A DNA stretch of 48,873 nucleotides from a virus, in IMG/VR virus record IMGVR_UViG_3300009181_003407, positions 1 to 48,873 of that record; one strand, 5' to 3'. Positions within the stretch are counted from its first letter, which is position 1. Each line of letters opens with the position of its first letter. Positions 9,244-17,313 of this stretch are shown piece after piece. The notes beneath the pieces were generated by a model that worked only from the letters and a program-made list of their open reading frames with translations, made no database searches and was not told the origin of the DNA. A program made the translations under genes and the position numbers.

Positions 9244-10196
9244 AAATCGACTACCATATTTGCATAATGTCTATATGTATTGGGTTTTTCGTTTACGTAT
9301 TGATTTATTCCATTCTTATAGTCTTGGATGTATGATTTTATAGAGAAAATCATATGATCCACATTGTCAAATGACTCACACTCAGGTACAGTTTCATGCT
9401 TCTTAGCAAAGTCTTTCATTCCACTTATTCTATTGAGCATGAATATTTTTGAATTGCACATTGGAGCCTCACCACATCTAACTGTAAAATCCAAATAAAC
9501 CGGACCAACATTTTCGTGGAGAGTGACAATCGAACGATTATAACGACTTATACATTCTTCTGGACTGATATAACCGTTTTTGTTGTATGAAACATTTAGG
9601 CCGGAACTTTCAAGAACCTTGAGCATGTGTACTACGTTTGGTCTATTGTGAAGAGTTCCGAAGTAAGTGACATCTATATCTTTTGGGCTTGATTTTCTGA
9701 TAGTAGACTGAGCCAAGCAACATGGAAGATACATGTAATAGAAGTTGTCAGATAACTGATATGTGTCATTGGAAATCTTTTTGGAATCTTGAATTTTCTT
9801 CTTTAAATCAACAACATTTACATTTTCCGAACCATATTGAAGGTAGTTTGGCGAAAACCCCAATCTCAAATATTCATCAATTACGTCCGAATCATGCAAT
9901 ATGCTTCTCGAACACATGTAAAAGTTTGTGTTAGGATTGTTCTTTGCCAGACTTTCAACATCAATCAATGCCCATATGAACGCGTTTTTGATTCCATCAT
10001 ATGAAATTTTATCGAAATCGCCCGATTCTCCAAACAATATATCCATCTGTTTATTTTTTGGGATGTTATGACTCAAATGAGGTTTTATGTAGCTAAAATT
10101 TACATTAGGCACATTTGAAAATGCATCGATAAATCCAAGCGTTTTGTTTTTGTCATATGGACATCCATCTACATCGCCGGTTACTGAAATATTCAT
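9225..10196 (-). CDS. GT-B glycosyltransferase-like protein
   Basis: This 323-aa protein lacks a textbook signature but has a GT-B pattern. A DVTYFGTLHNRPNVVHMLKVL segment around 175-195 marks the start of the C-terminal Rossmann domain. It is followed by ECISRYNRSIVTLHEN and a conserved-looking RCGEAPMCN turn, where GT1/CgeB-type enzymes contact the donor. The C-terminal helix (residues about 280-320) is typical of the crossover helix. It overlaps the FkbM-like gene upstream by 4 nt and the UGM-like gene downstream by 19 nt. A glycosyltransferase is likely; donor and acceptor are unknown. Confidence 0.6.
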   Translation of the reverse strand: MNISVTGDVDGCPYDKNKTLGFIDAFSNVPNVNFSYIKPHLSHNIPKNKQMDILFGESGDFDKISYDGIKNAFIWALIDVESLAKNNPNTNFYMCSRSILHDSDVIDEYLRLGFSPNYLQYGSENVNVVDLKKKIQDSKKISNDTYQLSDNFYYMYLPCCLAQSTIRKSSPKDIDVTYFGTLHNRPNVVHMLKVLESSGLNVSYNKNGYISPEECISRYNRSIVTLHENVGPVYLDFTVRCGEAPMCNSKIFMLNRISGMKDFAKKHETVPECESFDNVDHMIFSIKSYIQDYKNGINQYVNEKPNTYRHYANMVVDLCKRKQ

Positions 10197-10936
10197 AGTA
10201 GTGATTTACGTTCAGATTCTATAAAAGAGTTGTATTTTTGTGATAGATAATATATCTCATTCAACGTATTTTTATTGGAACCTATTTTTTGTAATTTATC
10301 AACCATATCAACGTTGTGATACAAGTTTTCCACCGAATAGTCTGAAGTTGGAACCAACGACATTAAATCATTTCTAACAAAAATTGCATTGGCTGTGTGA
10401 CAAACAAGCGTGTAATTTTTTGAAACAGCAAGTTTGTTAACAGAAACTAGAGAACATCCCTGATCATACGTAACAAACTCATCTGTTTTACTAGAATTTG
10501 TCTCTATGATAATTACTTTGGGTAAAAATCGTTCTATTGATTCAAATACATAGTAGTCACATGAGTCGATATCAATTGACATCAACGCAAAGGTATCATT
10601 GTTAATTGTAAAAGATGATCGAAATAGAATGTTATCAATCGAGTTTGTGTCGTTTTTATCTGGAGATACAAAAGCATGTACAGATTCAACTCTATTGATC
10701 TTTTTTGAAATTTTTTCTAGTTCTTTAGCCTTGTGATGATCGCCCTCTATCAATATAGCTTTGAAATTTCTATTCTTCCACAAATTGTAAACGTTGCTAA
10801 GATACACACCATCCCACGCTCCAAACTCTACAACTATTCCCGAATCTATTTTCAGATCCTTGAAAAGTTGTTCAATGATTCCATCTTCACCGTTCTGGGT
10901 GTAAATGTTTTTTGCAAATTGTATATAGTGACTCAT
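10193..10936 (-). CDS. FkbM-like SAM-dependent methyltransferase
   Basis: The 247-aa protein opens with YTQNGEDGIIE at 12-22, the conserved 'SQxGEDxxL' start of FkbM-type methyltransferase domains. The SAM-binding loop VEFGAWDG follows at 36-43, then an acidic residue after strand 2 (LIEGD) and FALMSIDIDSCDYYVFE near 117-133 as motif IV. Family members O-methylate sugars or small molecules, often in glycan loci. It overlaps both neighbours by 4 nt. Methylation of a glycan residue is the natural guess from context; the acceptor is unknown. Confidence 0.7.
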   Translation of the reverse strand: MSHYIQFAKNIYTQNGEDGIIEQLFKDLKIDSGIVVEFGAWDGVYLSNVYNLWKNRNFKAILIEGDHHKAKELEKISKKINRVESVHAFVSPDKNDTNSIDNILFRSSFTINNDTFALMSIDIDSCDYYVFESIERFLPKVIIIETNSSKTDEFVTYDQGCSLVSVNKLAVSKNYTLVCHTANAIFVRNDLMSLVPTSDYSVENLYHNVDMVDKLQKIGSNKNTLNEIYYLSQKYNSFIESERKSLL

Positions 10937-11640
10937 ATTTTTATGTAATTTACCGAGGGTAGAACGAAAAACTTGGTTCTCATTTGATAATCATACCAAC
11001 TGTCGTTTGTGTTTCCACGTTGATGTGATGACATTATACATACTTGGTTGAAGTTAGTATTGATGTGACGAATCGACGCAGCAAGCATATGTGGACCCGA
11101 ATTCAAAGATACAAATGTTTTACAGCAGTTAATTAGATCAACATATTTTGTTAACGTATCTGCTTCTATTGTTTGAAATCCAAACGTATCAATCGGAGAA
11201 TGAGGATTGATTACTAGTTTTATGTTTGAATAAGTAGATTTGATATAGTTTACAACTTTTGGTAAATCATAACTGATTGATATGGATCCAAGATCAATCA
11301 ACGTATCTATGTTGGATATGTCGTTTTTTGGAGTGTAGTATATCTTTGGAAAGCTATTTTTGGGAGTGAGTCCGTGAACATATTCCCAGTTCTTTATGAA
11401 GTCGTGGTATCTATTCTCATATACACGGCCGGGAATGTCGCCTAAGGTCCAAGGTACGATTGATTGTCCTTTAACGTATGGATTTAGATCCCAAACCAGC
11501 GAACGTGTATGCGGACTTCTGAACGGGGCATCGTCTGTGAGAAAAACATCATGGCCTTGTTCGTGAAACATTTCGGGCAACGTAGAGAATTGAAGCGCGT
11601 CTCCTAATCCTCCAAAAAAAGATTTTATACCGTGTGTCAT
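10933..11640 (-). CDS. GT9-like (heptosyltransferase-like) glycosyltransferase
   Basis: The 235-aa protein begins with GGLGDALQFSTLPEM at 10-24, the glycine-rich loop plus helix found at the N-terminus of GT9/ADP-heptose:LPS-type GT-B enzymes. Near residue 190 it has FVSLNSGPHMLAASIR, matching the family's TxDSGxxHLAxA donor-site segment. At 235 aa it is much shorter than typical GT9 enzymes (about 320-350), so it is compact or has lost part of the linker. It overlaps the FkbM-like gene by 4 nt and follows the GalE-like gene by 7 nt. The GT-B fold is likely; heptose specificity should not be assumed. Confidence 0.6.
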   Translation of the reverse strand: MTHGIKSFFGGLGDALQFSTLPEMFHEQGHDVFLTDDAPFRSPHTRSLVWDLNPYVKGQSIVPWTLGDIPGRVYENRYHDFIKNWEYVHGLTPKNSFPKIYYTPKNDISNIDTLIDLGSISISYDLPKVVNYIKSTYSNIKLVINPHSPIDTFGFQTIEADTLTKYVDLINCCKTFVSLNSGPHMLAASIRHINTNFNQVCIMSSHQRGNTNDSWYDYQMRTKFFVLPSVNYIKI

Positions 11641-11647
11641 ATAGTTT

Positions 11648-12637
11648 TCATTTCCAATAACTGTATATTCCTTCCGTCAATTCATAACGCATTTTCTTCA
11701 CTTCACGCATTGGTTGAGTCAACGCCCAACGAAACATCTTATCTATCAGTATCTCTACATCCGTGGAGTCATTGAATCTCAATACTTCTTTAGCTTTAGA
11801 GTGATCACAATATGCGTGTTTAATCTCATGTCTGGCTTCGACGTGTTCTATCTGACCGTCATATCCATATTGTTTTGTTACCTTCTTGACGAGAGCGGCA
11901 ATGTCAAGTATTGTAAAGAATCTATCTGATCCAATGTTGAATACATCGTTGTCGTTTTGCGTGCATAGTCGATCAAATGCCGAAAGACAATACTCAACAT
12001 CTGAGAATGCTCTAGTTTGCAATCCATCTCCATAGATTGTCATTGGCTTGTCGTCAAGAGTCTTTCGAATGAATATGCCTATGACGTTCCTATAGTTGTC
12101 CCAGATGTTCTGATAGATGCCAAGGACATTATGAGGTCGAACTATGTTGTATCTCAATCCAAATTGTTCACTCGCTTGAACGATATCCATCTCTACAGCG
12201 AGTTTAGCGATTCCATATGGATCAGCTGGAGATGGGATCATCGACTCCGTGTATGGTGCTGGATTGTGTCCATACACAGCCATGCTCGACGTGAATATCA
12301 GTTTTGCATTATATCTGATGCATTCGTTTATCACGTTGATCGAGGTCAACAGGTTGTTTCTGTAGTTGAAATTACGAATGAATGGAGAAAGTCCTTCAGC
12401 CGCATAGGCGGCAAAGTGAAATACTACATCGGGCCGATGTTTCTCAAAGATACGAGATACCTCAGTTTGATTCTCCAAGTTGACTTCGTAGAACGTGAAC
12501 TTGGAGTCGTTTGGCAAGAAGTCAGCATATCCGCCGGAGAAGTCGTCGATCCCGGTGATGTCATGACCATTTGTCAAACACCGTCGTACATAGTTTGCGC
12601 CAATTAGTCCTGCGCAGCCTGTTATCAAGATCTTCAT
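11648..12637 (-). CDS. GalE-like NAD-dependent sugar epimerase/dehydratase
   Basis: The 329-aa extended SDR has GCAGLIG at 7-13, DDFSGG at 31-36, HFAAYAAE at 74-81, SSMAVYG at 117-123 and Y141-GIA-K145. A GDGLQTRAFSDVEY segment near 205 marks the substrate domain. This pattern fits UDP-glucose/GlcNAc 4-epimerases and close relatives. UDP-galactose from such an enzyme would feed the UDP-galactopyranose mutase in the same operon. By eye, base composition over this gene is more GC-rich than in neighbouring glycosyltransferase genes, which may indicate separate acquisition. It overlaps the upstream DUF5672-like gene by 4 nt. Exact substrate unproven. Confidence 0.82.
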   Translation of the reverse strand: MKILITGCAGLIGANYVRRCLTNGHDITGIDDFSGGYADFLPNDSKFTFYEVNLENQTEVSRIFEKHRPDVVFHFAAYAAEGLSPFIRNFNYRNNLLTSINVINECIRYNAKLIFTSSMAVYGHNPAPYTESMIPSPADPYGIAKLAVEMDIVQASEQFGLRYNIVRPHNVLGIYQNIWDNYRNVIGIFIRKTLDDKPMTIYGDGLQTRAFSDVEYCLSAFDRLCTQNDNDVFNIGSDRFFTILDIAALVKKVTKQYGYDGQIEHVEARHEIKHAYCDHSKAKEVLRFNDSTDVEILIDKMFRWALTQPMREVKKMRYELTEGIYSYWK

Positions 12638-13332
12638 GTGTTTTTTAGATTCATCATCTGATAAGTATTTGTGAAGTTCTTACCGTGCCATCCAAAGTGA
12701 CGAGTCAGATCAAATGTGATCTGTGACTTCCACGGAGTTCCAAGTTCTATACAAGGATTCTCATATGAAAAGCGACAGGCCACTTCAAATGGAGCAAACT
12801 TTATTCCTTGCTTTATAGCTTCATCATACTTTCGAGTGCATAAAAATGAGTCTTCTCCGATTCCACCACACGTTGAAAAGGTATTTGAGTAGTTCAAAAA
12901 CTTTCTGCTTCGAAGGGAGAATCCTCCGTTTCCGACTCTATTTTTATCAAAGACATCTCGTATCTCAGAAGAAATAGTCTGAAGATTTATCCAGTCGTTT
13001 TCATTTGGCCACGGAGCACCGATATAGTCGTAGTCTAAGAATTCGTCGGACCACATGTCAGCATTTACGATATGACCATCGTCTTGAATCAAGAGGATAT
13101 AGTCTGCGTCGGAATGCTGGCCGATTGATAACACGAAGTCGTTGTATTGATGCCAAGTAAGTTTATCGATTTTCTTACACTCGACGTTCTCGTCTTGCAA
13201 GTCGTCAGATGAAAACAAGATCGACCGGTTGAAGTCAAACATCCTTTGACAGTACCGTATCGCCTTCAATGACTGTACGGGATCGACGCAGTTGATGGAT
13301 ACAATGTCGATGTTAGATAGAGTTTTTTTCAT
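12634..13332 (-). CDS. DUF5672-like GT-A glycosyltransferase-related protein
   Basis: From the ATG at 13332 the protein is 232 aa. It carries LLIQDDGHIV (QDD at 83-85), DYIGAPWP at 102-109 and VGNGGFSLRS at 133-142, then an acidic GGIGEDSF segment. This order is typical of DUF5672 proteins, which look like GT-A glycosyltransferases. An in-frame GTG at 13395 would add 21 residues but would overlap the upstream gene by 38 nt, whereas neighbouring genes overlap by 4 nt or abut, so I prefer the ATG. The gene overlaps the GalE-like gene by 4 nt. The likely role is transfer of one sugar in the encoded glycan; donor unknown. Confidence 0.68.
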   Translation of the reverse strand: MKKTLSNIDIVSINCVDPVQSLKAIRYCQRMFDFNRSILFSSDDLQDENVECKKIDKLTWHQYNDFVLSIGQHSDADYILLIQDDGHIVNADMWSDEFLDYDYIGAPWPNENDWINLQTISSEIRDVFDKNRVGNGGFSLRSRKFLNYSNTFSTCGGIGEDSFLCTRKYDEAIKQGIKFAPFEVACRFSYENPCIELGTPWKSQITFDLTRHFGWHGKNFTNTYQMMNLKNT

Positions 13333-13357
13333 CGAATTGTTATGATGTCTGAAAATT

Positions 13358-14167
13358 TCATGGAAGATGTAAGTTTTGATTGTGTTTTGATCCACAGATT
13401 AAATCTCTGTGTCTTGATAGAAGAATTTTGCTGTTTTTGAAATTTGACATCAACAACCACTTCCTTGGTTTGTTATTTTCTCTTGTTCCACCCCAAGAAT
13501 CTTGAGATTCAAAATCTATCCAATAACATCCGGATTTATAACCTTTTTTAAAAGCTCTATAACACAGATCGTGATCGTCCATGTCTTGTGGAGAAAATTC
13601 TTCGTCAAAATAATCCAACTCTTGTAACACACTATGTTTCAACAACAACGGACCTCTATTAACTGAATCTCGTAGAGCAAATGTTTCACGGGTTATGTTG
13701 TTTCTATCAGCGTGATCGGTATGAAACAGAATGTCTGCCCAATCGTTTCCATGAAAGTCATCTTTGTTAACGTCTTTTGAATTTGAGTTTAATATCCAAT
13801 TGTGGGCGGTTCTAGATGTAACGGCAAAAACATCACTGAATGCTTGTATTGGCTTCAACATTCTGACATTCCATCCGTGTTCTTTAACTATCATGTCGTC
13901 TTGAACAATAATGATATGATCGCCCTCGCTGTTTCTTGCAGCAATGTTGTTTGATTTGGTTTCAAATACATTGGGTGCATAGAACTTCTTTATGTGTATT
14001 GAACGATTTGACGCAATGAAGTTGTCAAGAATGAGTTCCGATTTATCCGTACACCCATCAAGAACCACGACCAATTCATATGATCCAATAGTATTTGTTT
14101 TGATTGCTTCTAAAACTCTTTCTAAAAGAAACGCTTTGTTGTGTACAGTTAAATTTACGCTAGTCAT
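13358..14167 (-). CDS. Family 2 glycosyltransferase
   Basis: The 269-aa protein is a GT2-type GT-A enzyme: VNLTVHNKAF at the N-terminus, VVVLDGCTDKSE with D36 and D41 for nucleotide binding, NIAARNSEGDHIIIVQDD with the DxD-equivalent QDD at 89-91, then RGPLLLKHSVLQELDYFDEEF and DMDDHDLCYRAFKKGY, the last resembling the catalytic ED segment and acceptor loop. It would transfer a sugar from a nucleotide donor in the cytoplasm. It starts 5 nt after the upstream stop. Acceptor unknown. Confidence 0.82.
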   Translation of the reverse strand: MTSVNLTVHNKAFLLERVLEAIKTNTIGSYELVVVLDGCTDKSELILDNFIASNRSIHIKKFYAPNVFETKSNNIAARNSEGDHIIIVQDDMIVKEHGWNVRMLKPIQAFSDVFAVTSRTAHNWILNSNSKDVNKDDFHGNDWADILFHTDHADRNNITRETFALRDSVNRGPLLLKHSVLQELDYFDEEFSPQDMDDHDLCYRAFKKGYKSGCYWIDFESQDSWGGTRENNKPRKWLLMSNFKNSKILLSRHRDLICGSKHNQNLHLP

Positions 14168-14172
14168 AGTTG

Positions 14173-14847
14173 TTAGTCACACTCGTTTACGTTACATTTA
14201 ATATGATCACGAATGGCATTATGAAAATATGGTTTATCATGTTTAATGATTAAATTAGACAAAATACTTTGATCATATCTATGATCCACGTATTTTGGTA
14301 AGTTGGGTAGACCGCAAGTGTTTGGATCATCTGTTATGATTCTTTCATCTTTGCAATATTCAAACCATTCAGATAAAAAATCGATGGAGTGGTTATTGTT
14401 TTTTATTGCCAACACTCCCGCTTCACATTGCTTTGCATTCCAATATTTATCGTAATCACATCCCATGTAATGAAACGTATCACGTTTTGTATACATGTGA
14501 TTCGGATATCCTCCTAGTAGAAAGCACATAGATTTTGATGTAAGTTCCTTCTCTATGATTTCTAATGCATCTTTTGTAAAGGTGTCTGCACTGTCTATAT
14601 AAAACAAAATTTCATTGTTGCCTATTTTTTTCAGTGTTTCAAGTATGATGTACGGTTTCCAAAGACAAAATCCACTGCCTCTTTCTCTATCAAGGATTTT
14701 TGAATGTGTTCGATAAAAGTCGGTGGATTTTATTTCGTCGAATGTATACGGAAAACAGTTCAATCCCAATGTTTTTGCAAACTCATTGAGTTTTTGTTGT
14801 TGTGATGTATATTTGTAATTTGAAAATGTAACAAAATTAATGCTCAT
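14173..14847 (-). CDS. GT-A glycosyltransferase-like protein (capsule/GT8-GT32-like)
   Basis: The 224-aa protein has RGSGFCLWKPYIILETLKKI starting near 56, followed by ILFYIDSADTF with a DxxD at 85-88. Towards the end come CGLPNLPKYVDHRYDQSILSNL, where an HRxDQ motif marks the active-site loop. This combination recurs in capsule-locus glycosyltransferases with a GT-A fold. It overlaps the galactosyltransferase-like gene upstream by 4 nt and is followed by a GT2 gene after 5 nt. Metal-dependent sugar transfer in the cytoplasm is likely; specificity unknown. Confidence 0.65.
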   Translation of the reverse strand: MSINFVTFSNYKYTSQQQKLNEFAKTLGLNCFPYTFDEIKSTDFYRTHSKILDRERGSGFCLWKPYIILETLKKIGNNEILFYIDSADTFTKDALEIIEKELTSKSMCFLLGGYPNHMYTKRDTFHYMGCDYDKYWNAKQCEAGVLAIKNNNHSIDFLSEWFEYCKDERIITDDPNTCGLPNLPKYVDHRYDQSILSNLIIKHDKPYFHNAIRDHIKCNVNECD

Positions 14848-15848
14848 AGAGTAATATATTTCGAGATGTATTCCACTGAATTATAGTAATCGATCAACTG
14901 AGTTTTGGTAAACGATTGTAACGTGCCTAACAACTTATTGTTTTGAGAAAAGTATAGATTTTCTTTCGATGAATTATTTCCACGTTCATGTTCTAGATGA
15001 TAGACGATACGATTATCCAAATGTTCTACTTTACGATCTAGTTTAACAAATCTGTGATACCGTTCTAAATCCTCTGGACCATATGATATGAAGTATTCAT
15101 TTTCCCAACCATATTTCTTGTATGCATCGGTGTTAAAAAACTGACAATGGCCATACCAACTCAAAAATGATTTTTCCAGAAAGTCTGAATTTTCTAAGTT
15201 TTCAAGAGATTTTCCATTTTTTACACTATTACGGCCGTTATGGTTAACTCTGTGTTGACAATTACCATAACAATATGGATACACCAACTCTAGTTCATCT
15301 TTAATAATACGATTTCTAGCCGTTACATACGAATCAATTGGCAAAAGAACATCGATGTCATAGTTAACGGTTACAGTCGTTTTGACCATATTCAACATAT
15401 GGTTCAAGTATCTAGTTCTGTGGAATACTGGACCGTCGTTTTTTTCAAAAATGTAGGTGGCTTTACCATTTAACTTATCTCCAATCTGTGATTTTGAATC
15501 TGCTTCATAAATAATGATGTTGGTATCTAAGTTCTGAGTCAAATACTCAAACGTAGTGTAGAAGTTTTCCAATCGGTCGTTGCTATCAATTTTGATTGGA
15601 ATGATAAATGTTACATCTTTTAGATTTACTTTTCCACCGGTGGTAGAGTGTATCGTCGAAACAGATATTTCTCCGACGCTAGGTGTAGGTAAAACAGATA
15701 TTTCTTTCACGTCAAGTGTATTTTCTTGAAGTTTTTTAAGAAGAGCTGGATCGGCGTTTCGTCTCCACTGTTTTTCTGATTGAGATTCCATATTTTTTGA
15801 TAATATTTTTATATCACTATAAAGTTTGGTTATGTTGTACGATTTCAT
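14844..15848 (-). CDS. Galactosyltransferase-like GT-A enzyme (GT7 C-terminal type)
   Basis: I start it at the ATG at 15848, whose ATGA overlaps the upstream stop by 4 nt; an ATG four codons earlier (15860) is also in frame. The 334-aa protein has about 77 N-terminal residues of unknown role, then DVTFIIPIKID, a DxD in NYDIDVLLP (D164, D166), and GWENEYFISYGPEDLERYHR from 247. The last motif is the GWGxEDxD-like acceptor/catalytic segment of GT7-C/chondroitin-synthase-type galactosyl- and N-acetylgalactosaminyltransferases. Transfer of Gal or a related sugar is plausible. The N-terminal extension may be a partner-binding region. Confidence 0.72.
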   Translation of the reverse strand: MKSYNITKLYSDIKILSKNMESQSEKQWRRNADPALLKKLQENTLDVKEISVLPTPSVGEISVSTIHSTTGGKVNLKDVTFIIPIKIDSNDRLENFYTTFEYLTQNLDTNIIIYEADSKSQIGDKLNGKATYIFEKNDGPVFHRTRYLNHMLNMVKTTVTVNYDIDVLLPIDSYVTARNRIIKDELELVYPYCYGNCQHRVNHNGRNSVKNGKSLENLENSDFLEKSFLSWYGHCQFFNTDAYKKYGWENEYFISYGPEDLERYHRFVKLDRKVEHLDNRIVYHLEHERGNNSSKENLYFSQNNKLLGTLQSFTKTQLIDYYNSVEYISKYITL

Positions 15849-16660
15849 ATAATAATCCAATTGGGTTGATATAAATCTTTGGTATCTAAGGATTTAAGTT
15901 GCTCTCTAAACCAAGTGGATGGCGCTACGATTTTTTTGTTTTTTGAAAGATTCAACCAACTTCCCCACCAACCAAAAGAACTGTTTGATAGAATGTGATG
16001 ATCACACAACGTCATTATACATAGATCTACATATTGGTTTTGAGTCTCTGATATGAAGAAATTTTTACTGCCAGAGAACGTTGTTTTTGCCCAAGGAATG
16101 TCATCAGTCAAAACAACAAAATTGTACGATTTATCACTGAAGTGAGATGACAATGCGTTTCCATAATACTGATTTGAACATACTCCGTGCCATGTGTATT
16201 GTAGATAATCTCCACGTCTAACGTGTACTGACACCACCTCATTGTCTTTTTTGGAAGATAAAAAGTTTGACGATTCATCTACAATATCTTGTTTGAATTT
16301 GAATTCAGATCGTATTTGATCTTCGATGTGATCAAAATACTTGTTGGTTTGAAAATACCCACGAATCTTTACATCATCGCCGGTGTGAAAGAACTTTTCT
16401 TGAAAATGATACTCATCTGCCGCTTCATATATGGTTTTGGAGGGTGACGTTGAGTGTTTCGCTGAAAGATCAAAACACTTATCAATAGTAAGCTTTTGAG
16501 AGTATTGTTCTATTGCATTTTCTCTCCAAGATAGATTATCTCCGAGATTGTAATCAATTCCATATTCCAACCCTTGTTTTGTTGCAATGCCCAACAATGC
16601 TGCATATTGAAACATTTGGTTTCCCAATCTACCGTGTGGTCCTATATCACATGTAATCAT
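15845..16660 (-). CDS. Alpha-1,2-fucosyltransferase-like (GT11)
   Basis: The 271-aa protein carries all three visible GT11 signatures: GRLGNQMFQYA at 10-20, HVRRGDY at 146-152 (GDP-fucose binding HxRRxD motif) and SNSSFGWWGSWL at 225-236. Length fits bacterial GT11 enzymes (about 270-300 aa). It would transfer L-fucose from GDP-fucose to a galactose in alpha-1,2 linkage on a cytoplasmic glycan precursor. No GDP-fucose synthesis genes are visible here, so GDP-fucose would come from the host or from elsewhere in the genome. It overlaps both neighbours by 4 nt. Confidence 0.9.
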   Translation of the reverse strand: MITCDIGPHGRLGNQMFQYAALLGIATKQGLEYGIDYNLGDNLSWRENAIEQYSQKLTIDKCFDLSAKHSTSPSKTIYEAADEYHFQEKFFHTGDDVKIRGYFQTNKYFDHIEDQIRSEFKFKQDIVDESSNFLSSKKDNEVVSVHVRRGDYLQYTWHGVCSNQYYGNALSSHFSDKSYNFVVLTDDIPWAKTTFSGSKNFFISETQNQYVDLCIMTLCDHHILSNSSFGWWGSWLNLSKNKKIVAPSTWFREQLKSLDTKDLYQPNWIII

Positions 16661-17313
16661 TTTTTCCTAATGTTGTCGTCAACGTTAAAATCTTTTGTGT
16701 ATCGTTGGTTATCACTACGTTGTTTCTCTATAGTTTTTTCGTGATATAACGATAGTTCTTCTTGTGCAGGTAACTTTGCAAAACTCTTCATTCCAATAAT
16801 GGTTTCGTGCAATTTTCTCTCCCATTTGATATGGGATAGATTTTTGTAAATGCGAGACTGATAATCAGGCCAGTTTACATGATTACGTTCATTGACTCTC
16901 CATCCCCATGTTTTAATATCCAGTGGAGTTATTCCAACAAAGTTATTTGCCCTGGAAACCCAAAACATCTCGGTTGCAGAGTTTGATTCTAGAATGGATT
17001 TTAGATTATCAAGTAGAACCTCGTTGGGAAGTTCATCTGCGTCAATTTGAAAGATGTATTTTCCTTTACAATAAGAGTTTCCGTAGTTTTTATGTTCTCC
17101 GTAGTTTTTGTCGAGATGATGAGCAACCAATTTAACACCAACAACTGATTGATATTCATGTAATACGTCCGCTGTATCTTTGTCATCAGAGTAATCATCC
17201 AATATCACAATCTCATTACCATCGTTGTATTTTGTAAGAAGATTCAACAAACGACGGAGTTGTTTTCCCTCGTTATGACATGTTACTAAAAATGATATGA
17301 ACGGATCACTCAT
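16657..17313 (-). CDS. Family 2 glycosyltransferase (WaaE/KdtX-like)
   Basis: The 218-aa GT-A protein shows ISFLVTCHNEGKQL at the N-terminus, EIVILDDYSDDKD near 34-46, KYIFQIDADELP with the DxD D91-A-D93, and a W-rich acceptor region (TWGWRVNERNHVNWPDYQSRIY). The architecture is like LPS-core GT2 enzymes of the WaaE/KdtX kind, though shorter. It probably adds one hexose to an LPS-like or other acceptor. It overlaps the GT11 gene and the upstream GT4 gene by 4 nt each. Confidence 0.8.
   Translation of the reverse strand: MSDPFISFLVTCHNEGKQLRRLLNLLTKYNDGNEIVILDDYSDDKDTADVLHEYQSVVGVKLVAHHLDKNYGEHKNYGNSYCKGKYIFQIDADELPNEVLLDNLKSILESNSATEMFWVSRANNFVGITPLDIKTWGWRVNERNHVNWPDYQSRIYKNLSHIKWERKLHETIIGMKSFAKLPAQEELSLYHEKTIEKQRSDNQRYTKDFNVDDNIRKK

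Noticed and set aside
12017-12607. A 196-codon plus-strand open frame
   Set aside because: It is entirely antisense to the GalE-like gene, whose catalytic motifs are intact, and its protein lacks any recognisable motif. It is most likely a shadow of the real gene.
13333-13395. GTG start 21 codons upstream for the DUF5672-like gene
   Set aside because: It would overlap the preceding gene by 38 nt, unlike the neighbouring genes that overlap by 4 nt or abut. The extra residues do not look like part of the domain. Not excluded.
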